Below are positions 54,763 through 62,183 of a stretch of 64,000 nucleotides of DNA, in pieces. The stretch lies in assembly GCF_030546645.1 (NCBI RefSeq), contig NZ_JAUOTO010000001.1, positions 62,001 through 126,000 on the forward strand, in the 5' to 3' direction. Position 1 is the stretch's first letter; every line of letters begins with the position of its first letter. Under the pieces are notes generated by a model. The model ran no database searches and was not told where the DNA came from. It worked only from the letters and a program-made list of their open reading frames with translations. The position numbers and the translations under genes were made by a program. The DNA is from Flavitalea plasmicola (GTDB taxonomy: Bacteria; Bacteroidota; Bacteroidia; Chitinophagales; Chitinophagaceae).

Positions 54763-56946
54763 ATGGTTAAGAAGTGGCTTTTGTTGATGATAGTTTTTCA
54801 GTTGATGGCCGCGCCGGGACTGCTCGCGCAGAAAAAGAATGCCGGCTTTGAGCTGCATATCCGGCGGACTTCCAGTCCAATGGTCATCGATGGGGTGTTG
54901 AATGAGGCGGCCTGGCAGTCTGCTGACAAGGTGGGAGATTTTTTCATGGTCCTGCCGATGGATCTGGACTGTGCCCATGTTCGGACGGCGGTGCGGATGA
55001 CCTACGACGAGCGCTACCTGTACCTGGCGGCGGAATGTTATAATGGCCTGCCCGGGCCGGATATGGTGGAGTCGCTGCGGAGAGATTTTGCCTTTCTGAA
55101 GAATGACAATTTCATATTTTTTATGGACACATTCGAGGACCAGACCAATGGTTTCTCTTTTGGCACGAATGCGGCAGGCGGGCAGTGGGACGGGATGATG
55201 TATGAAGGCGGCAAGGTCGATCTCAGCTGGGACAATAAATGGACCTCCGTGGTCAGGCGATTGGAGGACCGATGGGTGCTGGAAATGGCCATTCCTTTTA
55301 AGACCTTGCGTTACAAGAAAGACGTCACCCGTTGGGGGATCAATTTCAGCCGCAACGATCTAAAGACAACGGAGAAGTCTGCATGGGCCCCTGTGCCGCG
55401 CCAGTTTCCCACTGCCAGTTTAGCTTACACAGGTGCCTTGGTGTGGGATGCGCCGCCACCGCCGCCTGGTCCGAATATTTCCGTCATTCCCTATGTGTTG
55501 GGTGGAGGATCCAGGGATTATGCTGCGCATAGACCTGTGGCGTATCGCAAAGAGATCGGAGGCGATGTGAAGGTAGCGGTCACCTCTTCGCTCAACCTGG
55601 ACCTGACGGTGAACCCTGATTTTTCGCAGGTGGATGTGGACAAACAGGTGACCGACCTCAGCCGCTTTGAGCTTTTCTATCCTGAAAAGAGGCAGTTCTT
55701 CCTGGAGAATGGCGATCACTTCACCAATTTTGGCTATTCGTCCATCAGGCCTTTTTTTTCCCGTCGCATCGGTCTGGGCGCACCCATCGAGTTCGGCGGA
55801 CGGCTCAGCGGCAAGCTGGACCGGAACTGGCGCATCGGCGTCATGGACATGCAGACGGGCTCCGTAGATTCCATCGGGCAGCCCCAGCAGAATTTTTCGG
55901 TGGTGGCCCTGCAGCGGAAGATCTTTGCCCGCAGCAATATCGGCTTCCTTTTTATCAACAAGCAATCCCTGCATTATCAGCCGGGTAAGGACACGACGCA
56001 CCCCACTTATTCATTGTACAATCGCAACATCGGGCTGGAATTCAACCTGGCCTCGGCCAATAACTTCTGGACAGGAAAAGCTTTGCTGATAAAATCTTTT
56101 AGCCCCGGCCGGAGAGGGGATGATTATGTACATGCCGGCAACCTGCAATACACTGACCGGCACTGGCTCATCGGGGCACAGTACGAATACACCGGCGGCA
56201 ATTTCAATGCGGAAGTGGGGTATGTGCCCAGGCAGGGTTATTTCAAGTATAATCCAACGCTCTCCTACTTGTTCTTTCCCCGGGGCGGGGTGGTGCTCAG
56301 CCATGGCCCGCAGGTGGTGTCCAATTACTATTACAATACTTCTTTCCATCATACGGATGACGAGACAAGCGTGACCTGGCTGGCGACATTCCGGAATAAA
56401 AGCACGTTGGCCGGCGTCATGGTGCATGACTATGTGGAGCTGCTGGCGCCTTTTGATCCCACGAATACGGGCCGGGCCTTCCTGCAAAAGGGCAGCCGGC
56501 ACAACTGGAACAGCGTCGGCTTCGACTATGTCAGCAAGCCCCAGGCGCTTTTTACGTATGATGCCTCTTTTCGTCGCGGCGGCTACTATGCGGATGGCAC
56601 GAAGCTGACGTTCAGCGGGGACGTGGGGTATAGGATCCAGCCATATGTGAATATGACGCTGAGCTTTTCCTACAACAGGCTGTCGCTGCCACAGCCCTGG
56701 GGTGACCAGTATTTCTGGCTGGTGGGACCCCGGATCGATGTGACGATGACGAATACGCTGTTCTTCACCACATATATCCAGTATAATCAGCAAATCCACA
56801 ATATGAACCTGAATACCCGGCTGCAGTGGCGGTACAAGCCGGCTTCCGACCTGTTCCTGGTGTATACCGATAACTATTTTACCACGCCGTTCTCGGTGAG
56901 GAGCCGGGCGCTGGTGGTGAAGTTCAATTATTGGTGGAATTTGTGA
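54763..56946 (+). CDS. DUF5916 outer-membrane protein with CBM9-like domain
   Basis: A 727-residue exported protein (signal about 1-22). An N-terminal CBM9-like sandwich (SPMVIDGVLNEAAWQSADKV, FMDTFEDQTNGFSFGTNAAG) is followed by a DUF5916 beta-barrel with the marker NPDFSQVDVDKQVTDLSRFE and FYPEKRQFFLENGD, ending in an aromatic strand (VKFNYWWNL). Very common in Bacteroidota; function unknown, probably in the outer membrane. Confidence 0.9.
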   Translation: MVKKWLLLMIVFQLMAAPGLLAQKKNAGFELHIRRTSSPMVIDGVLNEAAWQSADKVGDFFMVLPMDLDCAHVRTAVRMTYDERYLYLAAECYNGLPGPDMVESLRRDFAFLKNDNFIFFMDTFEDQTNGFSFGTNAAGGQWDGMMYEGGKVDLSWDNKWTSVVRRLEDRWVLEMAIPFKTLRYKKDVTRWGINFSRNDLKTTEKSAWAPVPRQFPTASLAYTGALVWDAPPPPPGPNISVIPYVLGGGSRDYAAHRPVAYRKEIGGDVKVAVTSSLNLDLTVNPDFSQVDVDKQVTDLSRFELFYPEKRQFFLENGDHFTNFGYSSIRPFFSRRIGLGAPIEFGGRLSGKLDRNWRIGVMDMQTGSVDSIGQPQQNFSVVALQRKIFARSNIGFLFINKQSLHYQPGKDTTHPTYSLYNRNIGLEFNLASANNFWTGKALLIKSFSPGRRGDDYVHAGNLQYTDRHWLIGAQYEYTGGNFNAEVGYVPRQGYFKYNPTLSYLFFPRGGVVLSHGPQVVSNYYYNTSFHHTDDETSVTWLATFRNKSTLAGVMVHDYVELLAPFDPTNTGRAFLQKGSRHNWNSVGFDYVSKPQALFTYDASFRRGGYYADGTKLTFSGDVGYRIQPYVNMTLSFSYNRLSLPQPWGDQYFWLVGPRIDVTMTNTLFFTTYIQYNQQIHNMNLNTRLQWRYKPASDLFLVYTDNYFTTPFSVRSRALVVKFNYWWNL

Positions 56947-56978
56947 GGGTTTGACTAGGTGGTTCGGGTTTAAATGTC

Positions 56979-56986
56979 TACATTTG
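56979..56986 (+). promoter_or_regulatory. Putative -7 box of the tRNA-Pro gene
   Basis: TACATTTG matches TAnnTTTG and lies 34 bases before the tRNA. A TTTG occurs at 56950-56953, about 25 bases upstream, somewhat far for a -33 box. Confidence 0.5.
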
Positions 56987-57020
56987 CCACCCGTTACCCG
57001 GGTCACCGGGTAGGACGGAT

Positions 57021-57094
57021 CGGGAAGTAGCGCAGGCCGGTAGCGCACCTGGTTTGGGACCAGGGGGTCGCAGGTTCGAATCCTGTCTTCCCGA
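57021..57094 (+). tRNA. tRNA-Pro, anticodon TGG
   Basis: A complete 74-base cloverleaf: acceptor CGGGAAG with CTTCCCG plus discriminator A, D arm GCGC...GCGC, anticodon stem CTGGT/ACCAG with loop TTTGGGA (anticodon TGG), and T arm CAGGTTCGAATCCTG. CCA is not encoded. The 3' end is the likely integration point of the decayed island to the right. Confidence 0.96.
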
Positions 57095-57095
57095 C

Positions 57096-57223
57096 GAAAC
57101 AAGATCAACACATGCCCCCGCGATAGCGGGGGTTTTGCGTTTGGCGCGGAGCGGACCGAGTTTGCTCGGGCAAGCGCAGCGACAATAAGCAAAAGGCCCG
57201 AAGGGCTGTGTTGATCTTGTTTC
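57096..57223. repeat. 128-base element bounded by a perfect 17-base inverted repeat
   Basis: GAAACAAGATCAACACA (57096-57112) and TGTGTTGATCTTGTTTC (57207-57223) are exact reverse complements. Inside are a terminator hairpin (57115-57132), CCGAG-TTTG-CTCGG and GCCC-GAA-GGGC hairpins, and TTTTGC (57133-57138) pairing with GCAAAA (57190-57195). The whole can fold as a branched structure. No protein is encoded. It could be a MITE-like element, a structured RNA or part of an attachment region. Confidence 0.7.
57115..57136 (+). terminator. Terminator after tRNA-Pro
   Basis: CCCCCGC (57115-57121), loop GATA, GCGGGGG (57126-57132), then TTTT. It lies 20 bases after the tRNA. Confidence 0.8.
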
Positions 57224-57269
57224 AGGCCTCCCCCTTTGAGGATCGCCGAGCGCGCGGTAGCGCCGAGGT

Positions 57270-57286
57270 AATCCTGTCTTCCCGAC
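57270..57286 (+). repeat. Duplicate of the tRNA-Pro 3' end (att-like)
   Basis: AATCCTGTCTTCCCGAC is identical to 57079-57095, covering the last 16 bases of the tRNA plus one base. Just before it, GCGCGGTAGCGC resembles the tRNA D arm. This is what an integrase using the tRNA 3' end as attachment site leaves behind. Confidence 0.75.
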
Positions 57287-57289
57287 TTT

Positions 57290-57329
57290 AAAATCAGCGA
57301 GTTGTATTACAACTCGCTGATTTTATTTT
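57290..57329. terminator. Strong hairpin with flanking A/T runs
   Basis: AAAATCAGCGAGTTGTA (57290-57306) and TACAACTCGCTGATTTT (57308-57324) are exact complements and are followed by ATTTTT. It can terminate in both directions and separates the tRNA region from the AT-rich island. Confidence 0.8.
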
Positions 57330-57430
57330 TGGGCCAACATCACAATTTGGGTCAGGTTTGGGGCGGAAATGGGTCAGATGATTTTGTCCCTTTTTCCTGG
57401 TTGCTAATTTTAAAGTAACTTGACTTTCCT

Positions 57431-57851
57431 ATGCTTTCTTTCTTTCAAAAAATTACTGACGTTCTTGATCAATACCAGATCCCGTATATGCTATCGGGCA
57501 GTATAGCATTGGGGATATACACCGTTCCGAGAATGACCAGGGATATCGACTTTGTCATTCACCTGGAAGCTAAAAACCTGGATTTATTTGTGGATAGTTT
57601 TAAGGAAGGATTCTACTGCGACAGGGATGGTATCAAGGACGCAATGATTGGTCCCGTTAAGATGTTCAATATTATTGACCATGAATCAGGATACAAGGCA
57701 GATTTCGTTGTCCTGGATACAAGATTTTCAATCTGCTGTCCAAATAGAAGATATTAAAAGCCTTGTTGTTGTCGATAACTTAGACTGGGAGTATATCTCA
57801 AAATGGGTTAAACAACTGAAATTACGTACCTTCGATCTGATAAACAGATGA
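57431..57851 (+). pseudogene. Nucleotidyltransferase gene with internal deletion
   Basis: The first part (57431 to about 57711) encodes a nucleotidyltransferase-fold N-terminus: YMLSGSIALGIYTVPRMTRDIDFVI, with the GS...D-x-D pattern, and MFNIIDHESGYKADFVV. The frame then jumps: the C-terminal part (DFQSAVQIEDIKSLV, ISKWVKQLKLRTFDLI) lies in another frame from about 57712 to the stop at 57851. Intact relatives have some tens of residues between these two parts, so a deletion that also shifts the frame has occurred. Before decay it was probably the first gene of a two-gene module with the next ORF. Confidence 0.7.
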
Positions 57852-58042
57852 CAGATACTCCACAGCATATTAAAGAACTTCAATTGAAACTTTGGCTTTC
57901 CAAATCTCCCATGGAAAGGCTCAAACAGACTTTGGAGAGCAATGGTCAATTGCTTCAATTCTGGTCGTCTGCTCATATCGTTGATAGAAGCCGGAATGAT
58001 GAGAAGTCAAACCCCAGCCCGGAAACAAAGAACTTTTTTTAG
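57848..58042 (+). CDS. Small partner protein of the nucleotidyltransferase
   Basis: A 64-residue protein starting in an ATGA overlap with the broken nucleotidyltransferase gene. Its N-terminal part (TPQHIKELQLKLWLSKSPMERLKQTLESN) fits the short helical proteins often encoded just after such nucleotidyltransferases in Bacteroidota. The last about 20 residues look unrelated and may result from decay. The toxin-antitoxin idea for the pair is inference. Confidence 0.5.
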   Translation: MTDTPQHIKELQLKLWLSKSPMERLKQTLESNGQLLQFWSSAHIVDRSRNDEKSNPSPETKNFF

Positions 58043-58147
58043 TGTCATTTTTGCAATCCTGTCTGACTTAAATCACAAGATTTGCTTGCTTGGTTTTGGG
58101 GAGGACGCAAGTTCGAATCCAGTTGTTCCAACCATTTTGCTTTTTCG

Positions 58148-58567
58148 TCACAACTTAAGGAGGTGAACTAAGTTATTCTCACGGATTTGAATAAAATTAA
58201 TTGTCTGTTTTTCTGCATCATAATCATACGTTACGATAATATTGTCCAATTTATAATTGTCCACGAGAAAATTCTTGTTTAGGAAGTCTGAAAAACCTCC
58301 ATTTGTGTTTGTCGGATTCCCTGCCTTTTTAACAACTTCATCTCGATTGTCTGTGAAATTCGTGGCAAATGGAAAACTGCCAATTAGCGTTAAAGATTTT
58401 GGATAAGCAATTAAGCGAGAAAAGATCGGATTCCCTTTTTCAAAAATAACATTGTCATCGTCGTCATATACAGCATCATTGTTCGTAAAACCTATTTCAA
58501 GTCCTGTTTCTTCAGAAATTATATAATCGCTTTCTAAAATATTGTATTCAGTTAGGTCTGCATTACC
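58148..58567 (-). pseudogene. Start-less ORF remnant, unknown family
   Basis: An open frame of about 139 codons without any ATG at its upstream end. In-frame stops lie just before it, at about 58568-58573. The translation looks like real protein: NILESDYIISEETGLEIGF, LIAYPKSLTLIGSFPFATNF, NTNGGFSDFLNKNFLVDNY and IIVTYDYDAEKQTINFIQI. The N-terminus has been lost. The sequence style resembles small cytosolic immunity-type proteins, but no family is recognised. Confidence 0.55.
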
Positions 58568-58588
58568 TCATCAATGTAAAGGGGTAGA

Positions 58589-59068
58589 CTATATTTCAAA
58601 TTCCTGAATTCTCTTTCCATGTTCAATTCGTTCTTTAAATTGGCCTTTTGTATAGTCAGTAATAATCTTCCTCCAAAAAACCTGGGCGGGCCTATTGCTT
58701 TCTTTTTGATAGATCTGCCATTGCCCTTTATGCATATTAAATACCTGTTCCGCTATTGATCTTCCAATTCCCTTTCTTCTATATTTTCTCATAATAAAGA
58801 ACTCGGCCATTGAAAAATAATTTCTATCGCTTAACGTAATATATCTGACCAAAACAAAACCCAGATATCTTTCCCCCACCTTTATGAAATATGGGAATCG
58901 TTCATTTTCTTTTTCCCAATATTCCCGTAAACTAGCGTAAGGTTCAAATAGCCCATCTTCCTTAACATCTAGATCGACAAATTCAGAAAAATCATAAATA
59001 TAAAACTGCATTAAATTTTCCATTACACTTATATTTTCTCGCGCGGCTTTTGTTAGTTTGACATTCAT
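58589..59068 (-). CDS. GNAT-family acetyltransferase
   Basis: A 159-residue N-acetyltransferase. Motif A is seen as AEFFIMRKYRRKGIGRSIAEQVF, with R/K-x-x-G-I-G for acetyl-CoA pyrophosphate binding; motif B is near QVFWRKIITDYT. Intact among decayed neighbours. Acceptor unknown. Confidence 0.85.
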   Translation of the reverse strand: MNVKLTKAARENISVMENLMQFYIYDFSEFVDLDVKEDGLFEPYASLREYWEKENERFPYFIKVGERYLGFVLVRYITLSDRNYFSMAEFFIMRKYRRKGIGRSIAEQVFNMHKGQWQIYQKESNRPAQVFWRKIITDYTKGQFKERIEHGKRIQEFEI

Positions 59069-59244
59069 TGCTACTAATTATAATTATCTTGATAGAGGTC
59101 CTAGCGTTTCTCTGGCCAGTACAAACCTGGCTGATGCTGGGTCCAGGTCCGGCAAAGTCCAAGATCGGGCCCAAATACTGGAAGAATCGTCCTGCCAGGG
59201 CGACCAACTTTTGAAACCCGCTCTGGTGATGTGCCCCCAAAAAG

Positions 59245-59373
59245 TTAGACACTTATTAGTGAGACCACACCCATTCCTTTTGTTTTAAGGTCATTCATTT
59301 CGCCGGTTCGTCTTGCCGCTCCATAAACTGTATAGCCTTGGCTATGCAATATGTTGGCTGTTGATGTGTTCAT
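59245..59373 (-). pseudogene. Scrap of a short-chain dehydrogenase gene
   Basis: A 42-codon piece (NILHSQGYTVYGAARRTGEM, then NDLKTKGMGVVSL) matches the first alpha-beta unit of classical SDR enzymes. The residues in front (TSSGMNTSTA) correspond to the GASSGIGKATA cofactor loop with Gly changes. The rest of the about 270-residue enzyme is missing. Confidence 0.6.
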
Positions 59374-59467
59374 TCCTGAACTTGTAAATTGTACAGGCAG
59401 GTCGACTTTTTAGGTTGATTGTTAAACCATTAAAAGCTGTTCGGACATATTTCGGACAGTTTTTTGT

Positions 59468-59816
59468 TTATATTATCTTTCGAGGAATACTCGCTAATGG
59501 TGTAACCTTCGCTGATATCCCTGTATAATCTGTGGAGGAATTGACCCATGGAAAAAACTCGGTTGGATTATCCAATATAATTCCAGATAAAATCTCTTAC
59601 CTCGTAGACATTAATCCCAAAATTTTTCACGTCTTTTGGCCAAATTGCAATTGTTAGTTTGTTCGAAAAAATCCGGGTCGAGGCGTTGATAAAAGATTGA
59701 CCGATTTGAGCAATTAATTTCTTTCGGCTTGCACAGCAACATCGCTTAGTTGTTCATCTGTCCGCGGTAATGAAAAAGATATACAATTTGCGACACTACC
59801 CAGAAAGGTTATCAAT
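59468..59816 (-). pseudogene. Frameshifted small gene after the SUKH gene
   Basis: Three consecutive frames join into one plausible protein: LLITFLGSVANCISFSL and EQLSDVAVQAER, then IAQIGQSFINASTRIFSNKL with KDVKNFGINVYEVRDFIW, then NPTEFFPWVNSSTDYTGI with PLASIPRKII. A missing A in the A-run near 59718 explains the first shift. The first part overlaps the 3' end of the SUKH gene. Not recognised; the hydrophobic start could be a signal peptide. Confidence 0.5.
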
Positions 59817-60236
59817 AAAATGCTTAAAGCTCTTGTCTATAAGAGTCAGGCATTCTTCCTTATTCTCTGTATTATAATGGTCATCGTTGCAATAATACAC
59901 AAAGCCATGATCCTCCTTTCTTGCAGATATACAAAAAGAATTCCCTCCGTCATCGGTTCCAAAAGGTATTATACCAATTGGTAAATAAGATTCTAATATT
60001 ATCAGGTCCCTATACGTTTCTTCCAAACTTACAAATCCTGCGTCTTTAATTGAAGAAAAACAGTTAATCCTGGTTTTGCCTCCGTCCTGCCAAATAAACT
60101 TGTCTTTTTCCGGAAGCCCTCCGTTGTATCTCAAATAGTGTTCTACAAACTCGAGAGGAAAAAAAACATCGAGTTCTTTCTCCGCTCTCTCAATATCAGA
60201 AGGAGTTAAAGGAATGCTTGCTTTTAAAAAAACCAT
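59796..60236 (-). CDS. SMI1/KNR4 (SUKH)-family immunity protein
   Basis: A 146-residue SUKH-fold protein: LTPSDIERAEKELDVFFPLEF, the YLRYNGGLP motif, then IGIIPFGTDDGGNSFCIS, the strand-turn signature of SMI1/KNR4. In bacteria such proteins mostly neutralise polymorphic toxins. No toxin gene is present, which fits an eroded island. Confidence 0.85.
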   Translation of the reverse strand: MVFLKASIPLTPSDIERAEKELDVFFPLEFVEHYLRYNGGLPEKDKFIWQDGGKTRINCFSSIKDAGFVSLEETYRDLIILESYLPIGIIPFGTDDGGNSFCISARKEDHGFVYYCNDDHYNTENKEECLTLIDKSFKHFIDNLSG

Positions 60237-60482
60237 ATTTCTAACTTTTATATTATGGGCTATTTCGTATTGTTACACCGAACCTATATGAGGTTTTTGC
60301 ACTGTCAAAGAACAAACATGCATCCTTTGCAGTAAGCCGCCATTAAAGTCACTCGACCTTCGCGAATTCCAAGAATTTCGCTTCACACCCTAGTTCTATA
60401 TTATTAGAATCAATATTATCATCACAACCTGGTAAAAGAGTGCGAGTAAAAAAATACCTGTTTCATAGTAAGATCACGCGGG

Positions 60483-60826
60483 TTATTCGGAAGGCGAAAT
60501 CAAATTTGAAATCTCTTGTAGTAGATCCGGCAAACGGAATTGAATGGTATCCCAAACAATCTGATTGTTAATACCGAAGTATTCTTGAATGACAAAATTT
60601 CGGAAGTCTTTGATGATGCGCCATTCGACTGTGGGATGTATCTTTTGAAATTATCTGGAATTCGCGACGCGGCTTCTCCAATGATCTCAAAATTCCGTTC
60701 AACTGCATCTTTTGTCTTTGAGTCTGCCTCATAAGACTCAAATGTCATTCCTGCTGTATACTCTAAAATTTTACGAATCGAAACCTTAATATCCAATAGA
60801 AGCAAGGTTAGGTTACGTTCAGACAT
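60483..60826 (-). pseudogene. HepT-like (HEPN, DUF86) toxin broken by 1-base deletion
   Basis: The frame from the ATG at 60826 reads as HepT up to SKTKDAVERNFEIIGEAASR and IPDNF, then goes off. One base further along, the proper HepT C-terminus is present: IHPTVEWRIIKDFRNFVIQE, YFGINNQIVWDTI and ending ISNLISPSE at 60483. Restoring one T in AATTTCAAAAG gives a normal gene. The R-x4-6-H ribonuclease motif region is affected: FRNFVIQE lacks the usual His (often RNxxxHxY). The antitoxin partner overlaps its start. Confidence 0.8.
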
Positions 60827-61112
60827 GAATGAGGCTTTTCTCTATATAAGGTAAATATTGAGGCTTTATGCCTTTGCGGGAAACTACATCGACCTTTTGT
60901 TTAAAGGTATCCTCCAACTCATGGGCGAGTCGTATATACTCAAAACCGTCGATGCTTCCAATAGAATCGACGAGAATGTCAATGTCACTCTTTTCATTAA
61001 AATCCCCCCTTGCATAGGAGCCAAATACCCCTAACTCAGAAATAGGGTACCTTTTCTGCAGGTATCCCTTTTTCTCCTTTAAAATGGTCAATATTTGGCT
61101 TGTTGTATACAT
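60819..61112 (-). CDS. MntA-like antitoxin nucleotidyltransferase
   Basis: A 97-residue minimal nucleotidyltransferase with GSYARGDFNEKSDIDILVD, the G-S-x10-D-x-D active site of MntA antitoxins that AMPylate HepT (type VII toxin-antitoxin). It overlaps the hepT start by 8 bases, the standard arrangement. ATG 61112 preferred over TTG 61121. It is intact although its toxin gene is frameshifted, consistent with loss of the toxin first. Confidence 0.85.
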   Translation of the reverse strand: MYTTSQILTILKEKKGYLQKRYPISELGVFGSYARGDFNEKSDIDILVDSIGSIDGFEYIRLAHELEDTFKQKVDVVSRKGIKPQYLPYIEKSLIHV

Positions 61113-61413
61113 TGAAATCAAATTTACTAAAAGAAACCTGACTTTTTCAACTTTTATTTGATCATCAATCTGTTATGCGACAAAAGCTGCCCAAATTCCA
61201 TTGAGAATTCTCTAAATGGACCAACCTGGCAATTTCCTTTACATCTTTCTTGAGTAGGTTACTGAGTAAACCACGTTCATTATTAACTCTTTGGCTTTTT
61301 ACCATCATCCTTATTCGAATTTCATACGTGAGACTGTTCCTTGCATTTCTGTGAGTTATCCGGTGAGTTGAAATATGCTCGCTGTTTAAACAATTATTTT
61401 CCAATCTATTCTG

Positions 61414-61450
61414 TCGCAAGTTCGAATCTGCTCGGGATTCGAATCCTGTC
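61414..61450 (+). repeat. tRNA 3'-half-like sequence
   Basis: TCGCAAGTTCGAATC (61414-61428) is followed by the 12-base palindrome GGATTCGAATCC (61435-61446) and TGTC. Both contain the T-loop core TTCGAATC; AATCCTGTC at 61442-61450 repeats the tRNA-Pro 3' core. Probable scar of past integration. The remaining gap 61113-61497 has no convincing gene. Confidence 0.45.
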
Positions 61451-61497
61451 ATCTTTCCAAGGATTTTCTTATTTTGCTTGCTGGAATTTGAATTCCC

Positions 61498-61917
61498 ATG
61501 AAGCTGGCAACCAAGACAATATTATCAGCCTTTGGGGTTATCATTGTAATTTTCCTTGGTTCTTGCACGGAAAAGAAAACAGATGACCCGATCGAAACGT
61601 ATAAATTTTGGTCAGGAGAATCTCTGCCGGAAAATATCGAAATATTAAACGGAAAATATTGGCAATCTGCCCATTGGTCGAAAGAATACATTATGTATTT
61701 GAAATTAAAGGCCTCAGCTCAATGGAGATCGCAGTTTATACGGCAGAATAAATTAGTAGAAACCCAAAAAAGTCCGGTTCTCCCATCAGATGCTCCAGCC
61801 TGGTTTACTCCACGAAAAAATCTGCGAATCTTAGTGCCCGCAGAAAATGGACAAGGGTCAGCTTACTATGAGGATACAGTAACTGGCGAAATGTTCATTT
61901 ATGAAATACAGCTTTAG
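61498..61917 (+). CDS. Lipoprotein of unknown function
   Basis: A 139-residue lipoprotein with signal peptide and lipobox FLGSC (Cys about 23), then ETYKFWSGESLPENIEILNG and an aromatic-rich central part. Not recognised. Lower GC than the genes left of 57 kb, as the rest of the island. Confidence 0.65.
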   Translation: MKLATKTILSAFGVIIVIFLGSCTEKKTDDPIETYKFWSGESLPENIEILNGKYWQSAHWSKEYIMYLKLKASAQWRSQFIRQNKLVETQKSPVLPSDAPAWFTPRKNLRILVPAENGQGSAYYEDTVTGEMFIYEIQL

Positions 61918-61932
61918 CTGCCACCTATGTGA

Positions 61933-62183
61933 ATCCAGGACCAGTATACAATCTTCAAAACGCTCTTTAGAGGAGAGAAGATATTTATGCCGTCCGCAGG
62001 GAAACTAATGGAAAGGCCGTGTATTTTCCTGCTTATGACTTGGAATGGGAGGAATACCAGCGGCATAAGGCTGCGGGGGGAACGCTGGAGGATGTTGCAA
62101 ATAAAAAGCCTAGCCCTCTGACGGATAATAAGCTGGTCCACCATCTGGAAGGTAAGGATACCATCGGTATCTACCCTTTATTG
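61933..62183 (+). pseudogene. Remnant of a TOTE-type primase-helicase
   Basis: About 84 codons with one shift at 61975: IFKTLFRG then, after restoring one A, REDIYAVRRE, VYFPAYDLEWEEYQRHKAAG and LEGKDTIGIYPLL. This matches the N-terminal region of the archaeo-eukaryotic primase part of TOTE conflict systems (FRSLFRGREDVYA..., then TIGIYPLL). In an intact protein the D-F-D primase active site and a large helicase would follow; here the sequence jumps to an integrase fragment. The match rests on recalled motifs. Confidence 0.6.

Noticed and set aside
57224-57286. A second tRNA gene
   Set aside because: Only a D-arm-like segment and the 3' end are present. There is no anticodon arm, so it is an att-like duplicate and not a gene.
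58101-58134. tRNA gene ending in ACCA
   Set aside because: GTTCGAATCC and a terminal CCA are present, but the T stem does not pair well and there is no 5' half.
58992-59252. 86-codon minus-strand frame before the GNAT gene
   Set aside because: No motif, overlaps the GNAT start in another frame, and the composition is like decayed DNA.
59225-59260. Possible IS3-type end (TGTGCCCCCAAAAAGTTAGA)
   Set aside because: It resembles ends of some Bacteroidota insertion sequences from memory, but no second end, target duplication or transposase piece was found.
61165-61452. 95-codon minus-strand frame
   Set aside because: It begins inside the tRNA-like palindrome, has no recognised motif and uneven composition. 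The last part (SQRVNNERGLLSNLLKKDVK) could be protein-like, but this is too weak to call a gene.
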